A program made the translations under genes and the position numbers. The notes beneath the pieces were generated by a model. That model was not told where the DNA came from and did no database searches. It worked only from the letters and a program-made list of their open reading frames with translations. Positions 43,601 to 54,258 of a stretch of DNA of 64,000 nt are shown piece by piece; position 1 is the first letter of the stretch; every line of letters begins with the position of its first letter. The DNA is from Solicoccozyma terricola. Taxonomy: Eukaryota > Basidiomycota > Tremellomycetes > Filobasidiales > Piskurozymaceae. The stretch spans positions 554,162-618,161 of the forward strand of contig BCLD01000001.1 of assembly GCA_001600875.1 (NCBI GenBank). Reading direction: 5' to 3'.

Positions 43601-43658
43601 ATATTGCATGCAAAAGATGTCATCGTAATAGCTACCACAGGTCCGTCAGATAACGCCG
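43601..43658. terminator. 58-bp convergent junction PEX1 / UTP18
   Basis: The stop codons of PEX1 (+) and UTP18 (-) are only 58 bp apart, so both transcripts must overlap or share 3'-end signals. Confidence 0.7.
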
Positions 43659-45844
43659 TCAGACAACGCTCTTGTAGTGGGTGACCGAATACAGCAGGAC
43701 CTTTCCTCGGGCATTACCGATCGCAAGGAACTCGCTATTTGAGGAGAACTCGGCGGCAGTCACCACTCCGAGTGGCGTTGAGGACGTTGGCCAGTTGCTA
43801 AATGCAGTCGCGGATGGCAAATGGAACTAGCGAGGAAACGTACGGGGGAATCAGGCGATGTTCGACGCCGCGCCAGCTCACGGACAACTCACCAGTTTCA
43901 GGGCGTCTTTCTTTTTGTTGCTTGCGGTGACCATGATTTGGCTGTCGTGATTGAATGCTATGGTGCTTGGTGCCGTGGTCAGATTTAAGAGCTCGCGGAT
44001 GGGTTTCGGGGTGGCAGTGGACATGAAGCCATTCGCTGCCGAGAGTTGATTCGCCTGATCGATGGTGGATGTTGAATAGATATTGACAATACCGGTGGTT
44101 GCGCTGCAGAACGATGAGGAGTAAGTTTAGGCTCTAGCTCCACCCACCCACAACATGGACTCACCCCACTGCGCAGTACTCTCCGTCTGTACTACCGACC
44201 ATCATCGATCCACCGAAACCACCTTCATCACGCCATCTGGCAATACACCTTCGCTCTGACATATCCCACACATCCACCTCGCTACCTTCACCTAGCACCC
44301 ACAGTTCACTACCGCCCTTCATGAACAGGAGATCCTTCACTCCGCCAGTTCGGCCACTATTCAGGGTTCCGATGCGCTGACCGGCGCCTCCTGCTGCCCA
44401 AGACACGAGCGAGATGACGCCACGTCGACCAGCCACTGCGAGAACAGACCCGTCCGGCGAGAAGGCAACCTTCTCCAAGTTGCGGGAAGAGGTTGTAGAC
44501 TGCGTGGAAGAAGTGGTACCGAAGAGGGATTTAGGTGATCGTATACACCTTTGGGTCGCAAGATCATAGGTGTAGTAGAACGGCCGTGGACCAGCAAGAT
44601 AGAGCGATGACCCGGATGGATGATATACTGCAGTAGTGACTGGCAAAGACGGTATGTGGACGGTTAAAAGAGAGGGATTGGTATGACCGTCGACCTGTTC
44701 GCCAAAACAAATGTTAGAATCGTGACATGGTCGTCAAACGACTTGCGCGCGCGCTCACGCTGAACATTCTTAATCGTCTATCTCCTCCTATCACAGCGAG
44801 CGCTCCGTTGACTTTGGGATGGAATTTTACCGATACAATTCCACCACCATCCCGCTTTCCGTCGGTTTTACTCTGGTAATTCGCATCCCTCATTCGCTCG
44901 ATCCCAAGCGTGCCAGTTGAAAGTAGACCTCGTCGCGTCGGTTTCGCTAAAAAGGTAGCGGTGCTAGACAGCAAAGAATCCAGGGCATTTGAAGAGGTTC
45001 CTTGTACGTCTCTTGCTTTTCGTGCTGATTTTGACGCCCACTCTGGCGTTGGGTGTACTTTCTCAAATCTACCGCGCCGGGTCGAAAGCTGTCAGTGATT
45101 TCGCACCAAATCGTGGTGGCATGTGCACGAGAGAAAAATACTTACTGTCCTCTCAACTTCTTCTCCAGGTCCTTGCCTTGGACTTTGGAATCCTGGGCCT
45201 CCTTCCCTCTTGCCAACTTGCGCAGACGCTTATCGTCCGCCAGGGTGACAGATACCAGCTCATCTGCCGGATCATGCCAAAGCGCCTTTTTACGGGTTGA
45301 GGGTGCTGTTCCGGTATCAGGGGAGATGTTTTGGGAGATGGATGAGGAGGACGACGAGGACGAAGATGAAGCTGAAGATCCAGCTCTTTCCGATCGGGAC
45401 ATGGCTGAATCTTCATCACTTTCCCCCTCATCCACATTCGAGTCGTCTTGATCCGATTCCTCCTCTGATGAACTATCTGCGTAGGCAGTTGATGTGCTAA
45501 TTCCAGGCATGTCGTCTAGCACGAAAAGCTGTGAAAGAGTAGACTCGCTTTAGCTCATACGCCCCCCCCCCCCCCCGCGGCTTGCCATAACTCACATCCT
45601 TGTCTTCCATCTCCGCCATCTCCTCGTCAGAGGATTCATCCTCGTTCGTGATAGCAGTCGTCATACCGGGTCTATTTCTCTCGACGCCTTTGCCTTTACC
45701 ATGAGCAGCAGACACCGGTTTACGCTTCTTGCCAAAAAGCACGGCTTCCAACTCGAGCTCCTCTTCGTTTTTTTCCTGTGTTGGCGATCCATCACGATCG
45801 ACGACCGACCTCTCGGAGCGCCGTGCTCTTTTAGAAGTGGGCAT
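43659..45844 (-). CDS. UTP18: U3 snoRNP / SSU processome protein Utp18
   Basis: WD40 component of the small-subunit processome needed for 18S rRNA maturation in the nucleolus. Exons (minus): 45844..45596, 45528..45146, 45068..44759, 44694..44165, 44103..43893, 43826..43659; 1851 nt, 616 aa. Hallmarks: acidic/Ser-rich N-terminus, LFVLDDMPG, ALWHDPADELVSVTLADDKR, KLRGQFEKVHPTPEWA, ANYQ...GGGIVSVKFHPK, ALAVIGGDRRLRMFSV, LEKVAFSPDGSVLAVAGRRG, GEGSEVDVWDMSERRC, GIVNIYS, STPLGVVTAAEFSSNSEFL, GKVLLYSVTHY. Intron 1 (45529-45595) holds a 15-nt run that is poly-G on the coding strand. Confidence 0.94.
45562..45576 (-). repeat. Homopolymer tract in UTP18 intron 1
   Basis: 15 C on the plus strand, hence 15 G on the coding (minus) strand, inside intron 45529-45595. 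It is the only intronic tract here that is G on the coding strand. Confidence 0.85.
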
Positions 45845-45974
45845 GGTGTATGGGAGGATATGGAATGTTGTATGTTACGGTGGATAGGTATGAACGAGTT
45901 GGCAACGAGGGCACCAATTATTTTGTAAAGTCACGTGATCAGATAGATGTTAGAAATACAAGGACCCTTTTCGT

Positions 45975-47865
45975 CTACAGAGGCTCTGCTTCTCCCTTGA
46001 CGATGACGGTGGGCACAGAGCTGGGCGGGATGAAACCAAGCTGAGGGGACGCAAAAGGTTAGTGACACCACGATCTATCGTTTCTCCGCACTCGGATCAG
46101 AGCCAGCTCACCTCGGTGCACACCGCTGTTATGAGCGATGCCGGGGTTAAATCGTATAACAAATTGACCTGCGTCAGAGACGATGGCGATGCTGTATCTG
46201 CGCCTAATGCTTTATCCGCTGATCGCTGAGCGAGCAGTACGGAATCACCTGAGATAGAGAGAGGAAGAGAAAAATGTCAGTTTCACACCCTCCCACCCAA
46301 TCTTTCGAATCGTTCTCTCACCCTTCTCATTACCGGTAACAGCATCCAACACAACTTTTTCTCCAAACTTGTACGTCTCACAACACGCAACTACAGGTAT
46401 TCTATTCTCCTTTGCTAGCATAGCGACCATCGCTGTTCCTGCGCGGGAGTAGAGAGCGCCGTCGGAGAGAAGGGCGGCGGTTCCAAGGAGCACTAGGGAT
46501 GCTTTATGCAGTACGGTGGGAAGGGAAGGAAGGAGGCAGTAGGAAGTGATCATACCAGCTGATTCTAGGACGTTGAGAAGGTCTCTGCCTGTAGGGAGGG
46601 GGGGGGGGGGGGGGGGGGGGGTTTCGGGAAAGGGTTTTTGGGGGGGGGGCCGCCCGGGGGGGGGGGGGGGGGGGGGGGGGGTGAGATTCACCTTCAAAGA
46701 GAGGTCCAGCATCTACAACCATCACAGTGAACGTCTGGGATGCGTCGTCTGCCTGTAATCGTTTCCACGCATCCAGCAGAACTTTTTCCACCAGCGATGA
46801 TCTGATGATGTGGGAATGTACAGTGAGTAGGTCAATACGAATGGTAAGCTACACTTCCCCACACCGACTCACCTCGCATACGTGACGATAGTATCCCCGG
46901 CTTTGATTTTTTCAACGGCAAACGAGCAAATAACCTCGTCTGCTAGATCGATACGATCTCTCAGGTATTCATCGATGGCATCCATGATATGAGCGCGTTG
47001 CTGTCGTAAAGAATATTAGGCCAATTCTTCGGGGGGAAATAAAAAGGAAGAATTCACCTCGGATTCACTCCGTATACGCTTATCCGTACCGACACGATTA
47101 ATCTCGCTCTTCAACCATCTACAAGGACCGCATACATCAGCAAAAGATATGACTCTGCGTACGCGCGATGCCACCTCACCTGATTGCATTCCCACCCCCA
47201 ACACCTTTTGGTCTACACTGATCCAAAAACGCAATCATCGGACTGATATGCGCAGGTAACAACCTATGCAGCTCCTCTGGTGGACAACTAAATCCACTGA
47301 TAACCTCCTTAAACGCTGATAATATACCGATAACTCTCGCGTTGGCTCCTCGTAAATCTCCAGAAGCTAGTAGTAATCCAAGTCGGATAATGATAGGATG
47401 GATCTTCCCTCCTGATAATGCTGCATACGAGTCTGGAGGATGCGATGTAGGAAGATGGGCGAATAAGAGGTCTTGTGGTCTTTGGCCCGGGGTAGAAGTG
47501 GGAACAGGAGGGAGTACGACTCCGGCAACGACAGATGCTCCTTTCCGAGTTGTTGAAGCCGCCGCGTTCAAAGTTGGTTTTATCGAGCTGCCTACGACGG
47601 AGGGACCACCTTGTTGTGATGTTGATGCTATAGAAGATGGATCTACCTCTGTTGACGTGGTAGGTAGACTTCCAGATGATCTCGCGGCTAATGCTGCTGC
47701 TCGTTTCTCCTTTTTCGCATCTTTGGCTTTAGCTTTGGCGGCTGTGGCTTCGGAAGGTCCGATTGGAGGTCTTGGAGGTTTTGGGGCTTTGGAGGACGTA
47801 CTGGGAGCGAGTGATGATGGATTCGCAGCTGGAGGAGCTGCTGCTGCTGCTGCTTGTGTCGCCAT
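45975..47865 (-). CDS. GCD2: Translation initiation factor eIF2B subunit delta
   Basis: Regulatory subunit of eIF2B, the guanine-nucleotide exchange factor for eIF2; senses phosphorylated eIF2alpha. Exons (minus): 47865..47180, 47118..47058, 47000..46873, 46801..46692, 46588..46322, 46248..46112, 46040..45975; 1455 nt, 484 aa. N-terminus is Ala/Pro/Ser-rich with a Lys/Ala charged patch. Conserved core: HPIIIRLGLLLASGDLRGAN, CPPEELHRLLPAHISPMIAFL, RIDLADEVICSFAVEKI, TIVTYARSSLVEKVLLDAW, FTVMVVDAGPLFEGRDLL, LSDGALYSRAGTAMVAMLA, PVVACCETYKFGEKVVLDA, LLYDLTPASLITAVCTELG, FIPPSSVPTVIVKGE. Intron 4 (46589-46691) is mostly poly-C on the coding strand. Divergent from HOP2, 255 bp between starts. Confidence 0.95.
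46598..46681 (-). repeat. Poly-C (coding strand) tracts in GCD2 intron 4
   Basis: On the plus strand: 24 G (46598-46621), a short interruption with 10 G (about 46640-46649), then 26 G (46656-46681). On the coding strand these are C-runs filling most of the 103-bp intron. Confidence 0.85.
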
Positions 47866-48077
47866 GCTGGTGTGGTTGGTGGTAAAAGGTGTGAGGATAC
47901 GTTGTGAAGTTGGCGGGACTGTGGGTTGTCCTAGTCAACTTCTTTCCAAGACATGCGCGATGACCGCACCGCGGATATTTATTCGCCACCCCCGCCACCC
48001 CGCCACCCGTCATCACCAAACCACCACCCGCTGTTTAGTATCCCAATCCATCACATCCCACCTCGTCACTCATACCT

Positions 48078-48103
48078 CACACACACACACACTCTCTCTC
48101 TCT
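48078..48103 (+). repeat. CA then CT microsatellite in HOP2 5' region
   Basis: Seven CA followed by six CT units, ending 17 bp before the HOP2 start codon; a pyrimidine-rich leader typical of fungal promoters. Confidence 0.85.
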
Positions 48104-48120
48104 AATCGAACTGAAGCACC

Positions 48121-49609
48121 ATGCCGCCGAAATCAGCACCCAAGGAAGTAAAAGACAAAGCGATCAAAGGTGATGAAGGTGAGACGGTTACCATCGTGAT
48201 CGATCAAAACGACCCACCGCCAACAAAGTTGTATTCTTCGATTCACGCTCAAAGCCGAGGAAGTACGTTTCAAACGTCGGTGGGAATATCCATGAGCGTC
48301 AGGCCCTCTGATTCGATTTAAACAACCCACAGATGATTCTCCATTACCTCAAGCAGGTGAACAAAACGTCCCCCCCCCCCGTTTTGAGCAGATGACTCTC
48401 GTCGTTGCAGGTACTCATGTATAATACGCCCCCAGGTCAATAGACCATACGCAGCGAGTGATTACTCCCAATATCATCCCCTTTTTTACCACCCCTACGT
48501 AGTTGATTCACCAAGTCTCCACCCACAGCTGATATCTCCGCCAACCTTAAAGGCAAAGTCACGAAACCAGGTTGTCAAAAGGCGTTGACGACGTTGGCTG
48601 GTACGTTATCTCCATCACATAATTCACCCTCTCCACGTTGTGTTCAGGTACTGACCGCTCGCTCGTATAGAAAAGGAATGTTTGACCGTGAAAACATATG
48701 GAAAGCAGACAATCTTCGTTTATCCTCAAGTAAGATGCGTCCGCTCACTTATTCGGGTGTGTATTTTTTCAAATCCATCTCGAATTCATCTCGCAGACCG
48801 ACCTCCCAGCTCTCTCTCCTATCGAACTTGCTCAACTCGATGACGAAGCCAAGACGATCGCGAATGAAGTTGACCTGGCGAAGAAGAAGTTGAAGTCACT
48901 GGAAGCTGGTGAGTGTGGATTCATACCACCTGAACGATTGTGAAATGGGGAGCGTCGCGTTGAAGTTCACGACGGTCGGCAACCGATCGCTGACCTTTTT
49001 TCTTAGAATTGACCCAAATCCTCGCTCAACCGAAGACTATGGAGATTGAAGATACGATTGAAAAAATCCAAGCCCAGGTAAGAGGAGTTCTCCGCTTGGA
49101 CATTGTTCGGTCTATGCTGATACGTATTGCCGCCGAAAAAAGAACCAAATCAATCTGAACCATCTCGCCCCTTTACGAGCTGCTACCAATTCTTCCGATG
49201 ATAGTGGTAGGAAAGGAGATAAAGTTGGAGGTTTGTCGAGTGTGGATGAGATCGCTGCTGTTGACGGTGATTGGAACAAGTGGAGGAAAATGTGGATTGA
49301 AAGGAAAAAGGTTTACCTTTCGTGAGTGTGGTCGGGGTTTCTTTTCTTTTCCCTTTCTGGCCCGTCGTTCCTCATCGATAATCACGACACAGCATCCTCG
49401 GCTTCGCTCAAGGTACAAGAGACGGTCTCAGTAGGAAAGAATTCGAGGAAGAAGTTGGGGTCGAGGACGATCCCGAAGAATGCATCGAGTTGGAAAACAG
49501 CACTCTCTGCAAGCCTCCTGCTCCCCCGCCGAGGAAAATCACAGCCTCCAAGTCGACCGTGGCATCAACGAAAGTCAAGTCGTTGACGTTGAAGCGAAAG
49601 CGAAGCTGA
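48121..49609 (+). CDS. HOP2: Homologous-pairing protein Hop2
   Basis: Hop2 works with Mnd1 to stimulate Dmc1/Rad51 strand exchange in meiosis. Exons: 48121..48178, 48255..48262, 48333..48356, 48436..48457, 48529..48600, 48671..48729, 48797..48908, 49007..49077, 49143..49321, 49393..49609; 822 nt, 273 aa. Winged-helix N-domain: EEMILHYLKQVNRPYAATDI, SANLKGKVTKPGCQKALTTL, KECLTVKTYGKQTIFVYPQ. Then TDLPALSPIELAQLDDE and a coiled coil (NEVDLAKKKLKSLEAELTQI; EDTIEKIQAQ), and WNKWRKMWIERKKVYLS followed by the capping region. Exon 2 is 8 nt, exons 3 and 4 are 24 and 22 nt. Intron 3 has an 11-nt C run. The C-terminal 60 residues (Lys/Arg/Pro-rich) look lineage-specific. Confidence 0.93.
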
Positions 49610-49960
49610 GGAACGGAGAGGGGGGGCGGGGTGGTGGCGAGACGATGATGCCACCGATAGACACGTGATAGATTGTATAGTTCGACATTTCATACCCAGA
49701 TCATCACCTCGCGGAGCTGGATGGCGACGAGCCCGATACCTCGGAGTCAACCACCACCATCCAAGTCATCGCACACCATCAACGGTATACAAAGAGATAG
49801 AGCAGTGCCAGATAATCATTGCTCGCTGACCGGGATCAAAGGAAATTACCGCTCAAAAACACAAAAAGTTCATACTCGGACGACCAACTCTCCTCACGGG
49901 TCCTCCTCGATCCCCAACACATCACATCCGTGTCTAATACATCGATAAGCACTCACCATC
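49610..49960. promoter_or_regulatory. Intergenic region HOP2 / TMA46
   Basis: 351 bp between tandem genes; a G-rich patch right after the HOP2 stop codon, otherwise nothing recognised. Confidence 0.4.
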
Positions 49961-51755
49961 ATGCCACCAAAGCAGCAAGGAGGTGGATCCAAGGTTGCCA
50001 GGGATGACAAGGTGAGTGCGGAATTCGGCGACTTGCTCCGCACATCTTTCTGACCCGTGTAACAATGATTTCGTTGTCCATAGACCTTTGGCATGAAGAA
50101 CAAGAACAAGTCGGCCAAGGTGCAGAAATTCATTCAGCAGGTCGACCAGCAATCGAAAACGAACGGGAAAAGCCCGGCGCAGGTCAGTTGGAGTTGGTGA
50201 ATCTCAGATAACAGCGAATCGACGGCAACTCATCGTCCCCTTCCCCCTTCCCAATCTTTAGCTTGCCAAGGAGCTGGCTCTCGCCGATCGTGCAAAGGCA
50301 AAGCTGCTCGACGAGAAGAGACGAAAAGAAGAGGCTGCTCTGATGAACAAGCCGATTCAAGCACAGCAAAAGGTCGCGTTCGGTGTGGATCCCAAGACGG
50401 TGCTCTGTGTATTCTTCAAGGCTGGTCATTGCGAGAAGGGTGCGTATGGAGTGACGACGCTGCGATTGTGAAGCTGAACAAAATGTCTTTTGCAGGTAAC
50501 AAGTGCAAGTTCTCACACGACAAGAATATCGAGAGGAAAACGCAGAAAGCCAACTTGTATGAGGATGCCCGCGACAAGAAGGATGAGAAGACTCTGGGTG
50601 AGCCGCCGACATTGCCTTTTCCTCGACGATTTCCCCTGACAGTCATATCTCATCATAGACACCATGGAACTTTGGGACGAGGAGAAACTGCGGGATGTTG
50701 TGCTCAGCAAGACTGGAAATCCCAAGACTTCGACCGACGTGAGGGGGGAAAATAGTGCAGAAAAAACGTTAGCGAATCTAAACTTTCCGACTCTGCCCCA
50801 CAGATCGTCTGCAAATACTTTATCCAAGCGATCGAAGATCAAAAGTATGGTTGGTTGTGAGTGTTCGAGTTTTATTCGGTTTTCCAATACAGCTGCGAGT
50901 CTTACACCTGCTCGCGCCTCCTTTCCAACAGCTGGGAATGCGTGAGTTTTGCCATGACCTTTTCAAGTAGGAGGGCAGCGAGTTACTGACATTCATTCAA
51001 ACCCACTCGTGGACATGCAGCCAAATGGTGAGCATACTCGTCCCCTCGCCGAGTCTGACTTTGCTGACTTTAATCGTACCCGTTTTAGGCGTCGATTGCA
51101 AATACCGACACGCTTTACCACCTGGCTTTGTACTCAAGGCAGACAAGAAAGCCAGGGAGGACGCTGCGAAGAAGGAGGTCATCTCGCTTGAGGATTTCCT
51201 CGAGACTGAAGTGAGATTCTTTTTCTCTGACGGTGTGCATTCACCGGTGTACTGATCGTACCCCAAACCTCTTCTCAGCGTCACAAGCTCAAAGCACCGC
51301 TTACCCCAGTCACACCCGAGACTTTTGCAGTCTGGAAAAAGACTCGAGTGGACAAGAAGGTAGCCGAGGCAGAAGCAAAGGAAAAGGCAAAAGCAGCTGC
51401 TCGTGCTGCAGGTAAAGTCTCTGGCATGTCAGGCAAAGATTTGTTCGACTTTAGCTCCGACATGTTGGGGGACGAAGACGAAGTGAGTCGCGATCCCGAT
51501 GGTACCGCGTGTCCCCCCCCCCCCCATTGACGCTTGTGAAAACCATATCAGGACGACGAAGACGAGTGGGATCTGCAGCGATATCTGGCATCACGAGAAG
51601 ATGAAGATGACGTGCGGGTGGACGATGATGATGCGGGTGATCCTGACGATGATGACGATGGGACAGAAGACGGTGAAGGCACGGCGAGTGCCTCTGGATC
51701 CGGTACGACGGAAGGAGTAGCGAATGGTATGTCTAGTTTGACGGTAGCGTCTTGA
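49961..51755 (+). CDS. TMA46: Ribosome-associated CCCH zinc-finger protein Tma46 (DFRP1/ZC3H15)
   Basis: Partner of the DRG-type GTPase Rbg1 on translating ribosomes. Exons: 49961..50011, 50084..50182, 50262..50439, 50496..50597, 50659..50738, 50804..50856, 50932..50941, 51021..51027, 51089..51210, 51279..51482, 51552..51755; 1110 nt, 369 aa. Start [38 protein letters not shown] and [15 protein letters not shown] (first CCCH finger), [11 protein letters not shown], then [36 protein letters not shown] split over four exons (second finger and the DFRP core), [28 protein letters not shown], acidic C-terminus. Exons 7 and 8 are 10 and 7 nt; both are needed to supply WEC and PNG. A 13-nt C run sits in the last intron. 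Confidence 0.94.
51513..51525 (+). repeat. Poly-C tract in TMA46 last intron
   Basis: 13 C on the coding strand within intron 51483-51551. Confidence 0.85.
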
Positions 51756-51918
51756 ATTGGTTGGTTGGTCCTTGTACCGGTATCAGCAGAACAGGGGTTC
51801 CCCGCATAGTGCTTCATATCAGATTGCTGCACCGTCTGAACGTCATGGTCATGCAATACACAGAATGGCAAAGGGTTTTAAAAAACAAACAGAACAAAAG
51901 TAGGGTCGGAATTGTCCG

Positions 51919-53887
51919 TCAAGAACCGTAACCACCGGTGTAGCCAGCCTGAGCGACGTATCTACCGGCTCCACCGCCATTATGACCACTTGCGCTGCTT
52001 GGAGCGTAGTTTGATCGGTCCCGCGGGTAAGCTGAGACGTTGCCATAATACTGGTTGCCGGTCATACCGCCAACAAGTGACCCGCCAGCACCCTGGAAAG
52101 TTGATTGACTGTCCTCTTCGATAAAGTCCGGGTTGGGCTGAGAGTATTGGGGTAAGCGACAGGTCGTGAAAAACGCACGAGCTAGGCGGACTTACGGGTA
52201 GCAGTGGGTCCTTGACTTCCCATACAGCCGCCTTGGATCCAACCGAGAACTCGAGGTCCTCCTTGGTGATAGCTGGGAGATGATCGGACGGAGGAGTCAC
52301 ATTCGACTACCCCGGCAGACGTACAAAAACTCCCAACACTCACAATCCCAATACTTGTAAACCATCATGACGCTCAGAAGCATGCACATGGTGAAAATGA
52401 AAAGACCATCGATGTAGTGTGAGACGGCAATGCAGATTTTAACGGAGAAAGCCAAGAGGATGACGACTCCGACGGCGTAGAACACGACACCGAAGAGCTG
52501 GACGCCGGGGGGGGGGGGGGGTGTCAGAGCGAGGCATTTGGCAAAGCGATTTGACAGCAACACTCACAATGTCTCCAATCGCCCATCGGTCATCCAACGT
52601 CCTTATAACGAGTATCAATTGACTGCATACGTATATCACGACACAGATAGCTGGGAAGATCAGGTATGTAATGAAAAGACCCGTTGTTTTGGTGTATTTG
52701 AAGCCTGCAAACTCTTTGAATGTTGCGATGGCGATGAAGAAGCAGACTCCCCAGATGATAAGAGATGATATCCGAATAAACTATCAATGTTTAGACGGTG
52801 TTGTATTGTCAATGAGCCGGACTAGTAGATGGCGTGACGGGACTGCGCTATCACATACCCATAAACTAGTCGGTGTTCCATCCTCTGCGAATTGAAATCC
52901 AACGAATCCGTTCACGAGCAAGCACCAGTATATAGCTCCTATGAATCCCGCGTATACAGCGGCGAACCACTGGGAGTGAACGGATGACGTCGTCGAGGAA
53001 AGAGTCAGTAGACGATGTAACTCCGAGGTACGAAGTTTTGCTCACAGGATATGACCCATTCGCCGAGGGAATGATACCACTATCCAGGAAGATTGCCAAG
53101 AGCTCGATGATCATGTATATGTAAAAGAAAAGAACGATTTCCTTCCGTCCTGAGGGTGGGGAGATGGGATGGGATGGGATGTCAGCCGTTGCGACGTGGG
53201 GAGAGAAGAGCAAATAACACATTCTACTAACCGACAGCCGTGTATTTCGATCGGACGTGTAAGACCATGATCAAGGTCATGATCAAAGCCGCGATGTGCA
53301 CAAAACACGTTGCTGTGAGAGAGGAAGCGAGAGAGAGAGAGAGAGAAATCAATCACGTCAGTTTCTAAAAGGATGCTTGGGGTTGTGGAGAGGAAGAATC
53401 GTGGTGCGATATGCTGGCGGGAGTGTGAAGAGTATCTGTCGATACAGTTCGCAGAAACCAACGAGTATTGGTCGCTACGTTCACGGAGACAGTAGTGCTT
53501 GAGGAGAGAGTAGTACTCGCTACGCTCGCGAAGAGAGTAATGCTCGCTGCGCTCGCGGAAGAGAGTAGTGCTCGCTATGCTCGCAGAGTAAAGCTCGCTG
53601 CGCTCGCGGAGAAAGTATGCTCGCTACGCTCGCGGAAGAGAGTAGTGCTCGCTATGCTCGCAGAGTAGTGCTCGCTGCGCTCGCGGAGAAAGTATGCTCG
53701 CTACGCTCGCAGAGTTTCGCGCTCCGGTCGACCCACCTGGTTGAAAAATAAGTTGAGCCCCCAATTGAACATTCCTACTATAACAATCTGGTTCTATTCC
53801 CTCCGCTGTTCCTATCATAGGACAAACGATGAGAGCTGCTCTTTCGCATACTGCATTGAGTGACCCGAATTGAATTGGGTATATCAT
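51919..53887 (-). CDS. CHS7: Chitin synthase export chaperone Chs7
   Basis: Multi-pass ER membrane chaperone required for ER exit of Chs3-type chitin synthase. Exons (minus): 53887..53737, 53312..53232, 53149..53046, 52969..52859, 52780..52568, 52497..52344, 52272..52196, 52137..51919; 1110 nt, 369 aa. N-terminus: [20 protein letters not shown]. Hydrophobic helices include [109 protein letters not shown] and [20 protein letters not shown] (seven by eye). Hydrophilic Gly/Ser/Tyr-rich tail. Intron 1 is 424 bp, about six times the usual length here, because it carries the minisatellite array. Intron 5 has 15 C on the coding strand. Confidence 0.95.
52507..52521 (-). repeat. Poly-C (coding strand) tract in CHS7 intron 5
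   Basis: 15 G on the plus strand, C on the coding strand, about ten bases upstream of the CHS7 exon 6 acceptor; it may act as the polypyrimidine tract. Confidence 0.85.
53331..53346 (+). repeat. GA microsatellite in CHS7 intron 1
   Basis: Eight GA units on the plus strand, i.e. CT on the coding strand, about 20 bp upstream of the CHS7 exon 2 acceptor, where it forms a polypyrimidine tract. Confidence 0.85.
53462..53726 (-). repeat. Minisatellite array, core GCGAGCGYAGCGAGC, in CHS7 intron 1
   Basis: About nine units on the coding (minus) strand, each CGCGAGCGYAGCGAGCA plus a spacer such as YTACTCTCTTC or TACTTTCTC; unit lengths run about 24-29 bp. A higher-order repeat of about 77 bp is visible (the pair of units starting near 53593 recurs near 53670). 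The units at the 53462 end (intron 3' side) are the most decayed. The array lies wholly inside intron 1 (53313-53736), starting about 20 bp after the donor. Core and orientation relative to transcription are the same as in the ERF4 intron at the left edge of the window. Confidence 0.92.
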
Positions 53888-54258
53888 GACGAGAGAATTT
53901 GATTTGAAAAACTCCCCCAGGTGGATTGTGGGGGGTCGTTGTGAGGTCGATCTTGGTATAGAACGACTGGAATGGGCGAGGGGAGTGTGTGATGGTGGGT
54001 GCCTATGCGGTATGGCGTGGTTGAGCCGACTGAGACGATGGCGCCGGAAGACTTGATGGGCAGGTCAACAGGTCAGACTTGGTGCAGCAACAAGACGAGG
54101 CGATGAAACTGAACTGAAGGCGCGCCGGGGGGGGGNGGGGGGGGGGGAAGAGGGTTCTCACGGTGGGCACGGAGGAGGGAGGGAGGGGAGGGTCAGTCAC
54201 TCCCACACCCACCCATCCACCTCTCATCCATCATATATCACCAAACATCCATCACATC
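53888..54258. promoter_or_regulatory. Divergent promoter region CHS7 / WBP4-like gene
   Basis: 371 bp between start codons. Contains a 21-nt poly-G run (54127-54147) with one ambiguous base (N at 54136). Confidence 0.55.
54127..54147 (+). repeat. Poly-G tract with ambiguous base, intergenic
   Basis: Twenty G around a single N. The only homopolymer of this class in the window that is not inside an intron of the models given here, unless the 5' UTR of a neighbour is spliced. Confidence 0.85.

Noticed and set aside
46504..46791. Pro-rich frames at the GCD2 poly-G region
   Set aside because: They arise from the intronic homopolymer; the conserved eIF2B delta frame skips it.
53468..53668. Open frame of 66 codons running through the repeat array
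   Set aside because: It is antisense to CHS7 and merely translates the tandem repeat.
53462..53726. Repeat array with ~28-bp units looks CRISPR-like
   Set aside because: The spacers are short, CT-rich and nearly identical, not unique; the context is a fungal intron.
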